Shown: positions 40,231 to 52,182, numbered from the stretch's first letter. The stretch is 55,101 nt of DNA from Candidatus Wallbacteria bacterium (GCA_016190005.1 JACPRK010000179.1:1-55101); one strand, 5' to 3'. Notes: generated by a model not told the origin, from the sequence alone. Made by a program: numbers and translations.

Positions 40231-43200
40231 ATGCACCGAATTGTCCGGCTGACCGCCCCCCTGATCGCGTTGCTGTGCGCCACCCTGCCGGCCACGGCTC
40301 AGGTCCTGACGTTCGAGGACGACGTCCGGCCGCTCCTGGCGGCCAATTGCACGGCCTGCCACAACACCAACAGCCCCGCCGGCAGCTATGCGCTCGATAG
40401 CTTCGCCGGGGCGCTGCGGCCTGGCAAAGACTCGACGCCGAACGTCATCCCGGGCTTCGACGCCGACAGCCTCCTCGTCACACGCTTGGCCGCAGATCTG
40501 GACACCCCCTCCAAGCTGCACCCCGACTCCTCGACCAGCGGCGCCTTCCAGCCCTCCCTCACCATGATCGACACGCTGAGGCGCTGGATCGTTTTCGACA
40601 ACGCCCGGCAGTTCCGCCAGACCCTCTACGGCGATCGCCTCCCCGTTACGAGCTCCCCGGCACCCGCCATCGCACCAGCGCTGGGCCCCGCACCGGCCGG
40701 CAAGAACTGCGGCCAGTGCCATAGCCCCGCCGGCTCCAACCAGGGCAACTACGACACGACCACCTACGAGGGTCTGTTCGGAAACGGCCTCGACAATGTT
40801 CCGAACGTGCTCCCCGGCATCCGCGAGAGCCGCCTGGTATCGCGCCTGCAACAGGACCTCGACGCCAATCCTTCCGACCCGCGCCATAACGGCCTGGCCA
40901 TCGACACGGCGCTGGTCGACCGCCTGCGCGACTGGATCGCCAACGACCGGGCGCGCTTCTTCCGCTCCCAGACGTTCAACTCCGATATCAGCATCCTCTT
41001 CAGCACCCCGCCCGGAGGGACCGGCTGCAACCAAGCGTGCCACATCAGCGGCAACGCTTCCGCAGGCCGCTACGACCTCACGAACTACAACAACCTCTTC
41101 GGGCTGGGCAGTGACAACTCCATCCCCAATGTCATCGTCGGCGACAAGACCAGCAAGCTGATCACCCGCCTGCAGGAGGACCTGGCCGCCAACCGCAAGC
41201 ACCCCGACGACATCACGGCGGGCGCCGTCACGCTCACGCCCGAGTACGTCGATCGGATCGCCAGCTGGATCCTCTCGGACGCGGCCCGCCAGGACACGAA
41301 CAATGTTCCCAGGGCCAACGCCGGGTTGGACCTCACGGGGCGCGCAGGCATCTCCAGCAGCTTCCTCGGGGCAGGAACCGACGTTGATCCGCGGGACGTG
41401 CTCTTCTTCAACTGGATCCTCGATCGCCGGCCTGGCGGTTCCGTTACGAGTTTCACCAACCCGGGCCGCCCCAGCTTCAACTTCCGCCCGGACGTCAACG
41501 GCAGCTATCAGTTCACGATGCAAGTCAACGACGGCACCGATGCGCACCTCGATAGCGTGAAGTTCGAGGTCGCGCCAAACCGGCAGCCCGTAGCCGTCGC
41601 CGGTCCGGATCAATCGACGCTGCCGGGCAGCATCGTGACGCTGGACGGACGTGGTTCCAGCGACCCGGACGGCGACACGCTGACCTTCACGTGGACTTTC
41701 CTTTCGGTCCCCGTTGGCTCCAACATCAACAACGGCAGCCTTCTCAACCCCAGGACTGCCAATCCGGGCTTCACGCCCGACGTCGCCGGTACCTACATCG
41801 TCACGCTGACGGTCTCCGACGGCCAGATCGCGGCCACGGATCGAGTCGAGATCGTCGCCCGGGGGACCAATACGACCCCCGTGGCCAACGCCGGCCCCCC
41901 CAGGCGCTCGCGCCGCAAGGCCGCCGTGATGGTCGACGGCAGGGCCTCTCGAGATTCGGACGGCGAGCCGCTGACCTACACGTGGAGCTTCTTGAGCGTT
42001 CCGGCAGGCAGCGCCGTGGCCAACACCTCACTCGATCCGAACCCCAACGCGGTGACGCCCAGCTTTACCCCCGATCTGGGCGGCAACTACCTCCTGAGCC
42101 TGGTGGTCTCCGACGGCACCCTCGCCTCGGCGCCGGCGACGGTAAACGTCACGGCGGCGCTGAACAAGATCCCGATCGCCGTGGCCGAGGCCAATGGCAA
42201 CGCCGATCCATTCCTGGCTGGAAAGGCGCACCTGGGCACCAACAGCATCGTGCTCGACGCCGCCAAGTCGACCGACGGCGATCAGGACATGCTCACGTAC
42301 ACCTGGACTCTGCGCGGCGTGCCGGCAGGCAGCAGGACGACCACCGGAGACATCACGCGCAATGGCAACTCACTGGCCGTCACGGCCAATCTCACGCCGG
42401 ACGTGGCCGGAGCCTACAGCTTCGGACTGGTGGTCAACGACGGGCTCGACAACTCGGCCTCGGCGTTCGCCACCGTGGAGGTGCAGCCCAACTTCGTTCC
42501 AACGGCCAACGCGGGCCCGGATCGGGGCGGAGTGACCAACACGGGCGTGACGCTGAATGCCTCGCGCAGCCGCGACTTCGAAAGCGACACGCTGACCTAT
42601 ATCTGGACGCTCGTCAGCGCGCCCAACGGGGCCGCGATCGGCGCTGCTGGAGAGAAGCAGCGCGGCCCCTCGCCCACGTTTGCCTTCACGCCAGACAAGC
42701 CAGGCAACTACCAGTTCACCCTCATCGTCAACGACAGCGCTGGCGGAACCGACGTCGCTCGAAACTCCACGCCCGACACGATCAACGTCAACGTCCACGA
42801 CGCGGCCAACAACGCGCCGACCGCCGCGGCAGGGGCCAACCAGTCCATCCCGTTAGGCGCCACGGTCACGCTCAATGGTGCGGGCACGGACCCGAACAAC
42901 GATCCCATCAGCTATGCATGGACCCTGTCCCAGAAGCCTCCCGCCAGTCTGCTCGGCGATTCCAGCCTCTCTCCCGATCGGTTTCAGGCGAAGCCGACGT
43001 TCAAGCCGGACGCCGCTGGTGACTTCCGCTGGCGCCTCACGGTCAACGACGGGATCGCCGACAGCGCCAACGTGGCGGAGGTGACCATCTCGGTCACGAA
43101 CACCGTCCCGCGAGCCGTTCCCGGGCCGCCCCAAGCCAACTTCCAGCTCTTCCTGACACCGCCGGCCCAGCTGGTCACGCTCGACGGCACGGCCAGCGTC

Positions 43201-46200
43201 GATCCCGAGAACCAGCCTCTTTCCTACACCTGGGCGCTCGTCGCCAAGCCCGTCGGCAGCGCGCTCACCAACCCGAGCATCCAGCCCAACGGGAACCAGC
43301 AGTCCGGGGCCGCTGCGTTCACGCCTGACCGCAAGGGCCTCTACTCCATCAGCCTGGTCGTCAACGACGGCGTGCACGACAGCGCACCGGCCGGCACCTC
43401 CATCACCGTCGGAAACGCCCCCCCCGCCGGAGCCGCGACTACACTGGTGACGACCAACATCGGCAACAACGTGCCGTTGCTGGCGTCCGGCTTCGACCCG
43501 GATGTGGAGGACAAGCTCACCTACCACTGGTCGGTGGTGGGCGTGCCTCCGGGCAGCTCCATCAGCGATACGCGGCTGTCGACGAACGACACGACCGGCG
43601 CCGCTCGAAACAGCTTCATCCCGGACCTGGCGGGCATCTACCTGTTCCGCGTGCAAGTGTTCGACGGAGCCATCCGCTCGGCCCCGGTGACCGTGCGCGT
43701 CACCGTGGTCAATACGCCTCCGCGGGCGTCGGCAGTCGTCGTGACCGCGCCGCCCGTCCACGCGCTCGACGAGGTCAAGCTCGACGGTTCCGGCACGCGA
43801 GACGACGAGACGACCGACATCAACAAGCTCGCGTTCAACTGGTTCTTCATCAAGGTGCCGCAGTCGAGCTCCGTCACCAACGCCAACTTCTCGGGCCGCA
43901 CCTCCATCGCGCCGCGCTTCAGTCCCGATCGCAAGGGGCTGTACACCGTCGGACTCCTCGTCAGTGACGGGTTCTTGACGTCCACGACGGCCACCGCTGA
44001 CGTCAACGTGGTCAACAGCGCGCCGCAAGCCAACGCCGGTCCCGATCAGCAGGTCCGCTTCGGCACCACGGTGCAGCTCGACGGGCGGGGCAGCCTCGAC
44101 GTCAACGCCGAGGACGTGCTGCTCCATACATGGTCGATCGTCAGCTCGCCACCAGCCGATCCGGTCACAACGGGGCGATTCGCTCCGAACGGCACGACGC
44201 TGTCTTCGAGACCGTTCTTCACGCCGAGAGCGGAGGGCCGCTACGAGATCCAGCTCGTGGTCAACGACGGCGTCGAGAGCAGCGCTCCCGACAAGATGGT
44301 CTTGCAGGTGAGCAACCAGTCGCCTGTCGCCAACGCGGGGCTCGACAATCCGGCCGCCAAGGTGCGCAACCGCGTTCAGCTCGACGGCACCGGCAGCTCC
44401 GATCCCGATGGCAACGTGCTGACCTACAGCTGGAGCTTCGCGTCGCTTCCCGCCAGCGGCGGCAGCACCCTCACCCAGGCTTCGCTCTCGCCCAACAACT
44501 CCACGACCGCCTCGAAACCCTCCTTCGTCCCGGATGTGGCAGGCACGTATCGCGTGCAGCTCATCGTCTCCGACGGCCTCGAGACCGCGGGGCCCGACGA
44601 GGTCGTCATCACAGCCTCGAACACGGCGCCGACCGCCAAGGCCGGCGACGACCAGCTCGAGGCGTTGCAGGGCCGCGACCTGAGGCTCGACGGCTCCAAC
44701 TCGACGGATGAGGAGACTCCGAATGCGCTCAGGTACTCGTGGGACTTCACGATGCGTCCACCGCAAAGCGCCGTGACCAGCGCCAGCCTGACGCCCTCTT
44801 CCACCTCGCCCACGCCGAGCTTCCGCGCCGATCGTCGCGGCGATTACCAGCTCACGCTTACGGTCTCCGACGGGCTGCTGACCGGACAGGACAGCGTCCT
44901 CTTCCGCGTCATCAACTCGCGCCCCACGGCCAACGCCGGCTCCGATATCACCACCGGCGCAGGAGTCGTCACTGCGCTCGACGGCTCCGCCAGCAAGGAC
45001 CCCGACGCCGAAGACCGGCTCACCTACCAGTGGTCGCTGCTCAAGAAACCGACGGCGAGCCAGGTCACCACCGGCTCGCTCGACATCAATAACTCCACAC
45101 TCGCGGCGCGCCCACGCTTCCGGCCCGACCAGTCCGGCTCGTACGAATGGCGGCTAGTCGTCGTCGACGATTTGCCCGTGCCGGCCACGTCCTCGCCCGA
45201 CACCGTGACGATCTCGGTCGTCAACTCGATTCCGGTGGCCGTGCCGCGCGTGACGCCCGCCACCCTGCGCGCGCCCGACCGCTTCCAGTGCGACGGCAGC
45301 GGCAGCACGGACAACGAGACTCCGGGCTCGCTCACCTATGTCTGGTCCTTCCTGAGCGCCCCGCCAGGCAGCCGCCTCGACAACTCCAGCTTCGAGACCA
45401 CTCGCACGCTCGTCAACCCGAGCTTCAAGCCGGACCGCAAGGGCACCTACCAGGTCGAGCTCCTCGTCAACGACGGGCTGAAGGATAGCCTGCCGCAGAG
45501 CGTCTCCGTGGCCGTGCAGAACACGACCCCCACGGCGGCGGCTGGCAGTTCGATCACCACGGTGTTCGGGCGCACGATCCGCCTCGCCGGCGGCGCGTTC
45601 GATGCCGACGAGGAGGACCGCCCGCGGCTCGTCTACAGCTGGAGATTCGCTTCCCAGCCCCCCGTCGCCGGAAGCACGCTCACCACCTCCGCCTTCTCGA
45701 CCAACGACACCACCGCTGCGGCCTCGCCCACCTTCACGCCCGATCGCGACGGCGTCTATCGCATCCGGCTCACCGTCACGGACGGCGAAGCCACCAGCAC
45801 CGCCGACGAGGTCGTCGTCACCGTCACCAACACCGCTCCCACGGCCTCCACCGCCAGCACCGCCTCGAGCCAGCAGAACCCCATCACGCTCGACGGAACC
45901 GGCAGCTCCGATCCCGATGAAAACGCGGTGACCTACCGCTGGACCTTCGCCTCGGTCCCGCCGGTCTCCGGCAGCACCCTGACCAACGCGGCCATCTCCC
46001 CCAACAACTCGCGCGCCGCCAGGATCGCCCGCTTCACCGCAGACAAGAAGGGGCTGTACGTCGTGCAGCTCACCGTCAACGACGGCCTCGTCGACTCGAC
46101 CCGCGTCACCACCTCGGTCACGGTCGTGAACTCGCCGCCCGTTGCCAACGCCGGCGACGACTTTGGCTCGTCGATCAAGTTTCCGGTCACGCTCGACGGC

Positions 46201-49200
46201 ACGCGCTCCAGCGATCCGAATCCGGATGATCGCGCCGGACTCGTCTACCGGTGGGGGCTTGTCGGACCGACCGGGAGCGCGGTCAGTACGGCCTCCATAC
46301 TCGTCAACAACAGCACGGCCGCCTCACGTACCAGCTTCAAGCCGGACGTGTCGGGTGCCTACACGGCCACCCTGACGCTCTCCGACTCCGAGAGCGCCGT
46401 CAGCACCCCGGACGCGGTGGTCATCACCGTCACGAACCAGCGGCCGATCGCACGCGCCGGCGCCGACCAGTCGGGCCGTACGGTGCAGGTCGGAATCCAG
46501 ATGGACGGTGGCCTCTCGAGCGACATCGAGGGCAGCGCCCTCAGCTACAGCTGGAGCTTCGCCTCGTTACCCGCGTCCGCCGGGAGCACGTTGACGTCCC
46601 TGGCCTTCCAGCCCAACGGCACCGCCGATGCGGCCCGACCCAACTGGAAGGCCGACCGCAAGGGCACCTACACCGTCACGCTCGTGGTCAACGATGGGCT
46701 CAGCGATTCCCTGCCGGACACCGCGACTGTCCAGGTCATCAACTCCCCGCCGCTCGCCAATGCCGGTAACGACATCACGGCGCGCTTCGGCAACTCCGTC
46801 AATCTCGACGGTCGCCGGTCTCGCGATCCCAACTTCGAAGACAACGCTACGATGGTCTACAACTGGAGCGTCGTCTCGGTCCCCTCCGGGAGCCGCATCG
46901 ACTCCGGCGATCTGTCGCCCAACAATGGTGCAGCTGCCGCTCGGCCCGGCTTCCGGCCCGACGTGCCCGGCCTCTACACCTTCTCTCTGACGGTGCGCGA
47001 CGCCGAGGACGTCTCCAGCTCCGCCGATCAGGTCGTGGTCCGGGTCGAGAACCTGGCGCCCGTGGCGCTGGCCAGCCCCGATCGGGTGACGACGGCGGAC
47101 GCGCCCGTCGCGCTGAGCGGGGCTGCTTCCAGCGATCCGGAGGGATTGACGCTGACGTTCCTCTGGTCCTTCCTGGCCGTTCCTTCGGGAAGCGGCATGG
47201 GCTCCTCCTCCTTCGAGCCGTCGGCGACTGCCGTGACGCCGACGTTCCGGCCGGATCGCAAGGGCGCCTACCGTGTGCGGCTGACGGTGAGCGACAGCGC
47301 GCTCTCGGCAACCACGCAGGTCAACATCACGATCCTGAACTCGGCCCCGGTGGCCTTGGCCGGCGGCGCCAGGACCGCAAGCATTGCCAGGGCCGTGGTG
47401 CTCAGCGGATCGGCGACGGACCCCAACCTGGAGGACTCGCTGGTCTACCGCTGGACGCTGCTGGAGGCTCCCCAGCGCAGCACCGTCACCCGGAACTCGC
47501 TGTCCATCAACGACTCCACTGGCGCCGCGCGCCCCTCCTTCCGCCCCGACATGCGGGGCGACTATAGGTGGAGACTGGAGGTCAGTGATGGCCAGCTCAC
47601 GAGCGCCCTGACGCCACAGTCCGATACCACCATCACGGTGGGGGATCAGCGGCCCGTCGCATCGGCTGGGCCTGCCGTGAGCGCTTTCTCCGGCAATCTG
47701 GTCACGCTCGACGGTAGCGCCAGCAAGGACGAGGAGACGCAGGGCGGGAACCTGACCTACACGTGGTCCATCGTTTCGAGACCAGCAGGCAGCGCCCTGA
47801 CGTCGACTGCCATCGTCCCCAATGGAGCGACGGGTGCCAACGGAGGGGCCAGGCCGCAGCTGCGGCCCGACCGCAAGGGGCGGTTCTCGATCGCGCTCTC
47901 GGTGTTCGACGGCTCGAGCCAGGGGACCAGCGCTACGACGGTCGAGGTGCTCAACTCGCCTCCTGTCGCCGACGCCGGGCCCAACAAGGTCGGACGGCCG
48001 CGCGACCCGAACCCGGGTGCGCCGAGCAACGCCGTGCGACTCGATGGGGGGCAATCCAGCGATCCGGACCCCGAGGACCGCACGAGACTTGTCTACACTT
48101 GGGCCTTCGCCAACAAGCCCGGCGCTTCCCAGCTCCCCGACTCGGCACTGTCGCCGAACCGGTCGTCGGCCGCGGCGCAAACGTCATTCTCGCCGGATGT
48201 CGCGGGGCAGTACACGCTTTCGCTGATCGTGACGGACCCTGACAACGTGTCGAGCGTCCTCGACACGGTGAGAGTCGTCGTGACGAACGGGGACCCGCCA
48301 CCCATTTCCGAGCCAGCGCCGGTCACCGAGACGAAGCCGCTCGGAAAGGCCGTGCGGCTCGATGGCTCCGCCAGCAGCGACCCGAATGGCGGCAGCGTGA
48401 GTTTCAGCTGGAGTTTCAATTCGGTGCCCCGGCACAGCAAGGCGACGATCTCGAATGCGTCGAGTGCCTTGGCAGCCTTCACGCCGGACGTGAATGGGAC
48501 GTACGTCATCAGTCTCACAGTGAGCGACGGCCTGAGCTCGGATACGTCGCTCGTGAGCGTGACGGCCGAGGCGACGAGCGACCTGCCTCCCAAGGCCGAC
48601 GCCGGGGCCGATCAGGCCGGGACGGTCGGTGCGACGATTGTGCTGGACGGCGCTGACAGTTTCGATCCCAACGGCAATCCCGTCGTCTATACGTGGGCCC
48701 AGGTGAGCGGCCCGGCGGCGGCGCTGAACGACCCGACCTCGGCGCGCCCCAGCTTCCGGCCGTCGACGGGCGGCACCTACACGTTCCAGCTGCAGGTCGG
48801 AGACGGGCGCGCGACGAGTGCGGCGGACCTGGTCAGCGTCTCGGTCAGTGGAGCCGGAGGCTCCAGTGGAGGAACCGGCACCGGTGGGACGGGCGGCTCG
48901 AGCGGGCTGCTGGTGAGCGCTGGCGGGTCACTGACCGGCCAGGTCGGCAACCGGGTGACGCTGCGCGGCACGATCGGCGGCAGCCTGAATGGCACGGCGT
49001 CCATCCTCTGGCAGTACGTGAACGGCCCGGTGCCGACCGTGGCGCTGGAGGGCGGGTCGACCCTGGTGGCCAGCTTCCTGCCATCGAAGCCAGGCAACTA
49101 CAACTTCAGGCTGACCGTCTCGGACGGTCTCTCGACCGCGCAGGACGCCGCCGCCATCCGCGTCAACGCCAGCGGCCTTTCAGGCTCGTCCGGGGTGCTC

Positions 49201-49422
49201 GACGCCGGCGGCGGCACCGGTGGCGGCTGTCATCTGGCCCGCGGCGCCGCCGCCAGCTCCCTGCCCGACCTGATTGTTCTCCTCGCCGGACTCGCGCCCC
49301 TCGTCCTGCGGCGCCGCCGCAGCAGCCTTCAGGAGTCAGGCGTCAGGAGTCAGGCTTCAGGAGTCAGGGATCAGGCTTCAGGAGTCAGGCTTCAGGAGTC
49401 AGGAGTCAGATCAAGAGGCTGA
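40231..49422 (+). CDS. Giant exported multi-heme cytochrome / PKD-repeat protein (3063 residues) with C-terminal sorting-like tail
   Basis: The start is ATG 40231 with signal peptide LIALLCATLPATA; the longer reading from 39886 overlaps the NUDIX gene. The first 340 residues hold three related modules with heme motifs CTACH (40-44), CGQCH (about 161) and CNQACH (about 267), the first preceded by FEDDVRPLLA as in planctomycete-type cytochromes. About 26 PKD/Ig-like repeats follow, each opening with a PVANAG-type segment and carrying LDG...SSDPD and VSDG motifs. The C terminus reads GTGGGCH, then a hydrophobic segment (LPDLIVLLAGLAPLVL), then RRRR: the pattern of Cys-containing CTERM sorting signals. 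The last 30 or so residues come from a heptamer DNA array. Probably a very long surface protein with redox heads. Confidence 0.9.
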   Translation: MHRIVRLTAPLIALLCATLPATAQVLTFEDDVRPLLAANCTACHNTNSPAGSYALDSFAGALRPGKDSTPNVIPGFDADSLLVTRLAADLDTPSKLHPDSSTSGAFQPSLTMIDTLRRWIVFDNARQFRQTLYGDRLPVTSSPAPAIAPALGPAPAGKNCGQCHSPAGSNQGNYDTTTYEGLFGNGLDNVPNVLPGIRESRLVSRLQQDLDANPSDPRHNGLAIDTALVDRLRDWIANDRARFFRSQTFNSDISILFSTPPGGTGCNQACHISGNASAGRYDLTNYNNLFGLGSDNSIPNVIVGDKTSKLITRLQEDLAANRKHPDDITAGAVTLTPEYVDRIASWILSDAARQDTNNVPRANAGLDLTGRAGISSSFLGAGTDVDPRDVLFFNWILDRRPGGSVTSFTNPGRPSFNFRPDVNGSYQFTMQVNDGTDAHLDSVKFEVAPNRQPVAVAGPDQSTLPGSIVTLDGRGSSDPDGDTLTFTWTFLSVPVGSNINNGSLLNPRTANPGFTPDVAGTYIVTLTVSDGQIAATDRVEIVARGTNTTPVANAGPPRRSRRKAAVMVDGRASRDSDGEPLTYTWSFLSVPAGSAVANTSLDPNPNAVTPSFTPDLGGNYLLSLVVSDGTLASAPATVNVTAALNKIPIAVAEANGNADPFLAGKAHLGTNSIVLDAAKSTDGDQDMLTYTWTLRGVPAGSRTTTGDITRNGNSLAVTANLTPDVAGAYSFGLVVNDGLDNSASAFATVEVQPNFVPTANAGPDRGGVTNTGVTLNASRSRDFESDTLTYIWTLVSAPNGAAIGAAGEKQRGPSPTFAFTPDKPGNYQFTLIVNDSAGGTDVARNSTPDTINVNVHDAANNAPTAAAGANQSIPLGATVTLNGAGTDPNNDPISYAWTLSQKPPASLLGDSSLSPDRFQAKPTFKPDAAGDFRWRLTVNDGIADSANVAEVTISVTNTVPRAVPGPPQANFQLFLTPPAQLVTLDGTASVDPENQPLSYTWALVAKPVGSALTNPSIQPNGNQQSGAAAFTPDRKGLYSISLVVNDGVHDSAPAGTSITVGNAPPAGAATTLVTTNIGNNVPLLASGFDPDVEDKLTYHWSVVGVPPGSSISDTRLSTNDTTGAARNSFIPDLAGIYLFRVQVFDGAIRSAPVTVRVTVVNTPPRASAVVVTAPPVHALDEVKLDGSGTRDDETTDINKLAFNWFFIKVPQSSSVTNANFSGRTSIAPRFSPDRKGLYTVGLLVSDGFLTSTTATADVNVVNSAPQANAGPDQQVRFGTTVQLDGRGSLDVNAEDVLLHTWSIVSSPPADPVTTGRFAPNGTTLSSRPFFTPRAEGRYEIQLVVNDGVESSAPDKMVLQVSNQSPVANAGLDNPAAKVRNRVQLDGTGSSDPDGNVLTYSWSFASLPASGGSTLTQASLSPNNSTTASKPSFVPDVAGTYRVQLIVSDGLETAGPDEVVITASNTAPTAKAGDDQLEALQGRDLRLDGSNSTDEETPNALRYSWDFTMRPPQSAVTSASLTPSSTSPTPSFRADRRGDYQLTLTVSDGLLTGQDSVLFRVINSRPTANAGSDITTGAGVVTALDGSASKDPDAEDRLTYQWSLLKKPTASQVTTGSLDINNSTLAARPRFRPDQSGSYEWRLVVVDDLPVPATSSPDTVTISVVNSIPVAVPRVTPATLRAPDRFQCDGSGSTDNETPGSLTYVWSFLSAPPGSRLDNSSFETTRTLVNPSFKPDRKGTYQVELLVNDGLKDSLPQSVSVAVQNTTPTAAAGSSITTVFGRTIRLAGGAFDADEEDRPRLVYSWRFASQPPVAGSTLTTSAFSTNDTTAAASPTFTPDRDGVYRIRLTVTDGEATSTADEVVVTVTNTAPTASTASTASSQQNPITLDGTGSSDPDENAVTYRWTFASVPPVSGSTLTNAAISPNNSRAARIARFTADKKGLYVVQLTVNDGLVDSTRVTTSVTVVNSPPVANAGDDFGSSIKFPVTLDGTRSSDPNPDDRAGLVYRWGLVGPTGSAVSTASILVNNSTAASRTSFKPDVSGAYTATLTLSDSESAVSTPDAVVITVTNQRPIARAGADQSGRTVQVGIQMDGGLSSDIEGSALSYSWSFASLPASAGSTLTSLAFQPNGTADAARPNWKADRKGTYTVTLVVNDGLSDSLPDTATVQVINSPPLANAGNDITARFGNSVNLDGRRSRDPNFEDNATMVYNWSVVSVPSGSRIDSGDLSPNNGAAAARPGFRPDVPGLYTFSLTVRDAEDVSSSADQVVVRVENLAPVALASPDRVTTADAPVALSGAASSDPEGLTLTFLWSFLAVPSGSGMGSSSFEPSATAVTPTFRPDRKGAYRVRLTVSDSALSATTQVNITILNSAPVALAGGARTASIARAVVLSGSATDPNLEDSLVYRWTLLEAPQRSTVTRNSLSINDSTGAARPSFRPDMRGDYRWRLEVSDGQLTSALTPQSDTTITVGDQRPVASAGPAVSAFSGNLVTLDGSASKDEETQGGNLTYTWSIVSRPAGSALTSTAIVPNGATGANGGARPQLRPDRKGRFSIALSVFDGSSQGTSATTVEVLNSPPVADAGPNKVGRPRDPNPGAPSNAVRLDGGQSSDPDPEDRTRLVYTWAFANKPGASQLPDSALSPNRSSAAAQTSFSPDVAGQYTLSLIVTDPDNVSSVLDTVRVVVTNGDPPPISEPAPVTETKPLGKAVRLDGSASSDPNGGSVSFSWSFNSVPRHSKATISNASSALAAFTPDVNGTYVISLTVSDGLSSDTSLVSVTAEATSDLPPKADAGADQAGTVGATIVLDGADSFDPNGNPVVYTWAQVSGPAAALNDPTSARPSFRPSTGGTYTFQLQVGDGRATSAADLVSVSVSGAGGSSGGTGTGGTGGSSGLLVSAGGSLTGQVGNRVTLRGTIGGSLNGTASILWQYVNGPVPTVALEGGSTLVASFLPSKPGNYNFRLTVSDGLSTAQDAAAIRVNASGLSGSSGVLDAGGGTGGGCHLARGAAASSLPDLIVLLAGLAPLVLRRRRSSLQESGVRSQASGVRDQASGVRLQESGVRSRG

Positions 49423-49512
49423 TTTCTACTCCCTGCTCCCTGATCCCTGAAGCCTGCTCCCTGATCCCTGAAGCCTGATCCCTGAAGCCTGATCCCTGAA
49501 GCCTCAAGCCTA
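49328..49512. repeat. Head-to-head heptamer arrays between convergent genes
   Basis: The left arm (49328-49411) repeats TCAGGNN heptamers, mostly TCAGGAG and TCAGGCT. The right arm (49429-49512) repeats the complementary NNCCTGA units, mostly CCCTGAT/CCCTGAA/GCCTGAT. The arms can pair over long stretches across a spacer of about 17 bases. They cover the end of the giant PKD gene and reach the exonuclease stop, so a bidirectional terminator role is plausible. No T-run is present. Confidence 0.8.
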
Positions 49513-50175
49513 TCTTCCCTGTGACGGATAGACCCTGAACTCCAGCGGGGGGCCGTGGAGCTTGACGAGATCGCGCAGCTTGAGGGGGCCGCTCCTGGGG
49601 ATCTGGGCGGCGAGCTTGAGGAAGACTTCCTGAAGCGCCAAGGTGTCGTCGAGCGCGCGGTGGGCCTTGGCGGCGGTGATCCCGTACTTCTTCTTGAGGT
49701 AATCCATGTTGTGGGGGCCCGGGCCGCGTTCGAGCGCGCGCGAGAGCTTCAGCGTGTCGAGAATCGCATTGGCGGGGCACTTCTCGCCCATCTTCTCGAG
49801 CTTATGGGCCAGGAAGGAGAGATCGAACTCGGCGTTGTGCGCGACCAGGATGGCCTCGCCGAAGGTCTTGCGGAGCGCCGGGTAGATCTCCTCGAACTCC
49901 GGGGCGCCCTCGACCATCTCGCGGCCGATGCCGGTGATCCGGGTGATCTCAGCCGGGATGGCGGCCACGGGCTTGCCGAAGAGAGTCGCCGGCTGCTCCG
50001 GGTCTATCGGCTTGACGAAGGACGAAAACCGCGCGGTTTCCTTGCCGCCCCGGAACTCCACGGCGGCGACTTCGATGATGTGGCACCGGGCATACTCCAG
50101 GCCTGTGGTCTCGATGTCGAAGAAGACGAGCGGCAGCTCGTCGAGCGGTCGGTCCAGCTGCGAATCGGCGAACAC
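49510..50175 (-). CDS. DnaQ-like DEDDh 3'-5' exonuclease
   Basis: The protein has 221 residues. The start is GTG 50175 with GGAAGGGAG seven bases upstream; longer readings run antisense through lepA. ExoI is FFDIETTG (Asp20, Glu22), ExoII is VAHNAEFDLSFL and ExoIII is AHRALDDTLAL, so all five DEDDh residues are present. Architecture is like the DNA polymerase III epsilon subunit/DnaQ superfamily without other domains. It may act as a polymerase proofreading subunit or a stand-alone exonuclease; the short C-terminal extension (LVKLHGPPLEFRVYPSQGR) does not decide. It is transcribed divergently from lepA. Confidence 0.88.
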   Translation of the reverse strand: MFADSQLDRPLDELPLVFFDIETTGLEYARCHIIEVAAVEFRGGKETARFSSFVKPIDPEQPATLFGKPVAAIPAEITRITGIGREMVEGAPEFEEIYPALRKTFGEAILVAHNAEFDLSFLAHKLEKMGEKCPANAILDTLKLSRALERGPGPHNMDYLKKKYGITAAKAHRALDDTLALQEVFLKLAAQIPRSGPLKLRDLVKLHGPPLEFRVYPSQGR

Positions 50176-50221
50176 TGTCGGACTCCCTTCCGCGCGAGCA
50201 CCAGCGCCGCGCGAAGCCCAT

Positions 50222-50250
50222 GACGTATCCCACTGCCGGCGGCGAGTCAA
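50222..50250 (-). promoter_or_regulatory. Promoter of the exonuclease gene
   Basis: On the minus strand TTGACT (50250-50245), a 17-base spacer and TACGTC (50227-50222). The predicted start lies about 40 bases before GTG 50175. Confidence 0.5.
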
Positions 50251-50276
50251 GGATGCTGGTGCCGCCGGCGAATTCC

Positions 50277-50285
50277 TGATAAAGT
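50277..50285 (+). promoter_or_regulatory. Extended -10 promoter of lepA
   Basis: TG-A-TAAAGT: TG at 50277-50278 and TAAAGT at 50280-50285. There is no convincing -35. It would give a leader of about 25 bases with GGGAGAG before ATG 50317. Confidence 0.4.
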
Positions 50286-50316
50286 ATGCATCTCCCCGGA
50301 CGCCGGGAGAGACGCC

Positions 50317-52119
<1,803 letters not shown>

Positions 52120-52182
52120 GGGGGTTGGGGCCCGCGAGAAGGAGGAGCGCAGATCGCCGCCGACGGATCGGATAACGGCCCG

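Noticed and set aside
49328..49512. CRISPR array
   Set aside because: Units are 7 bp with no spacers, and the arms are inverted relative to each other.
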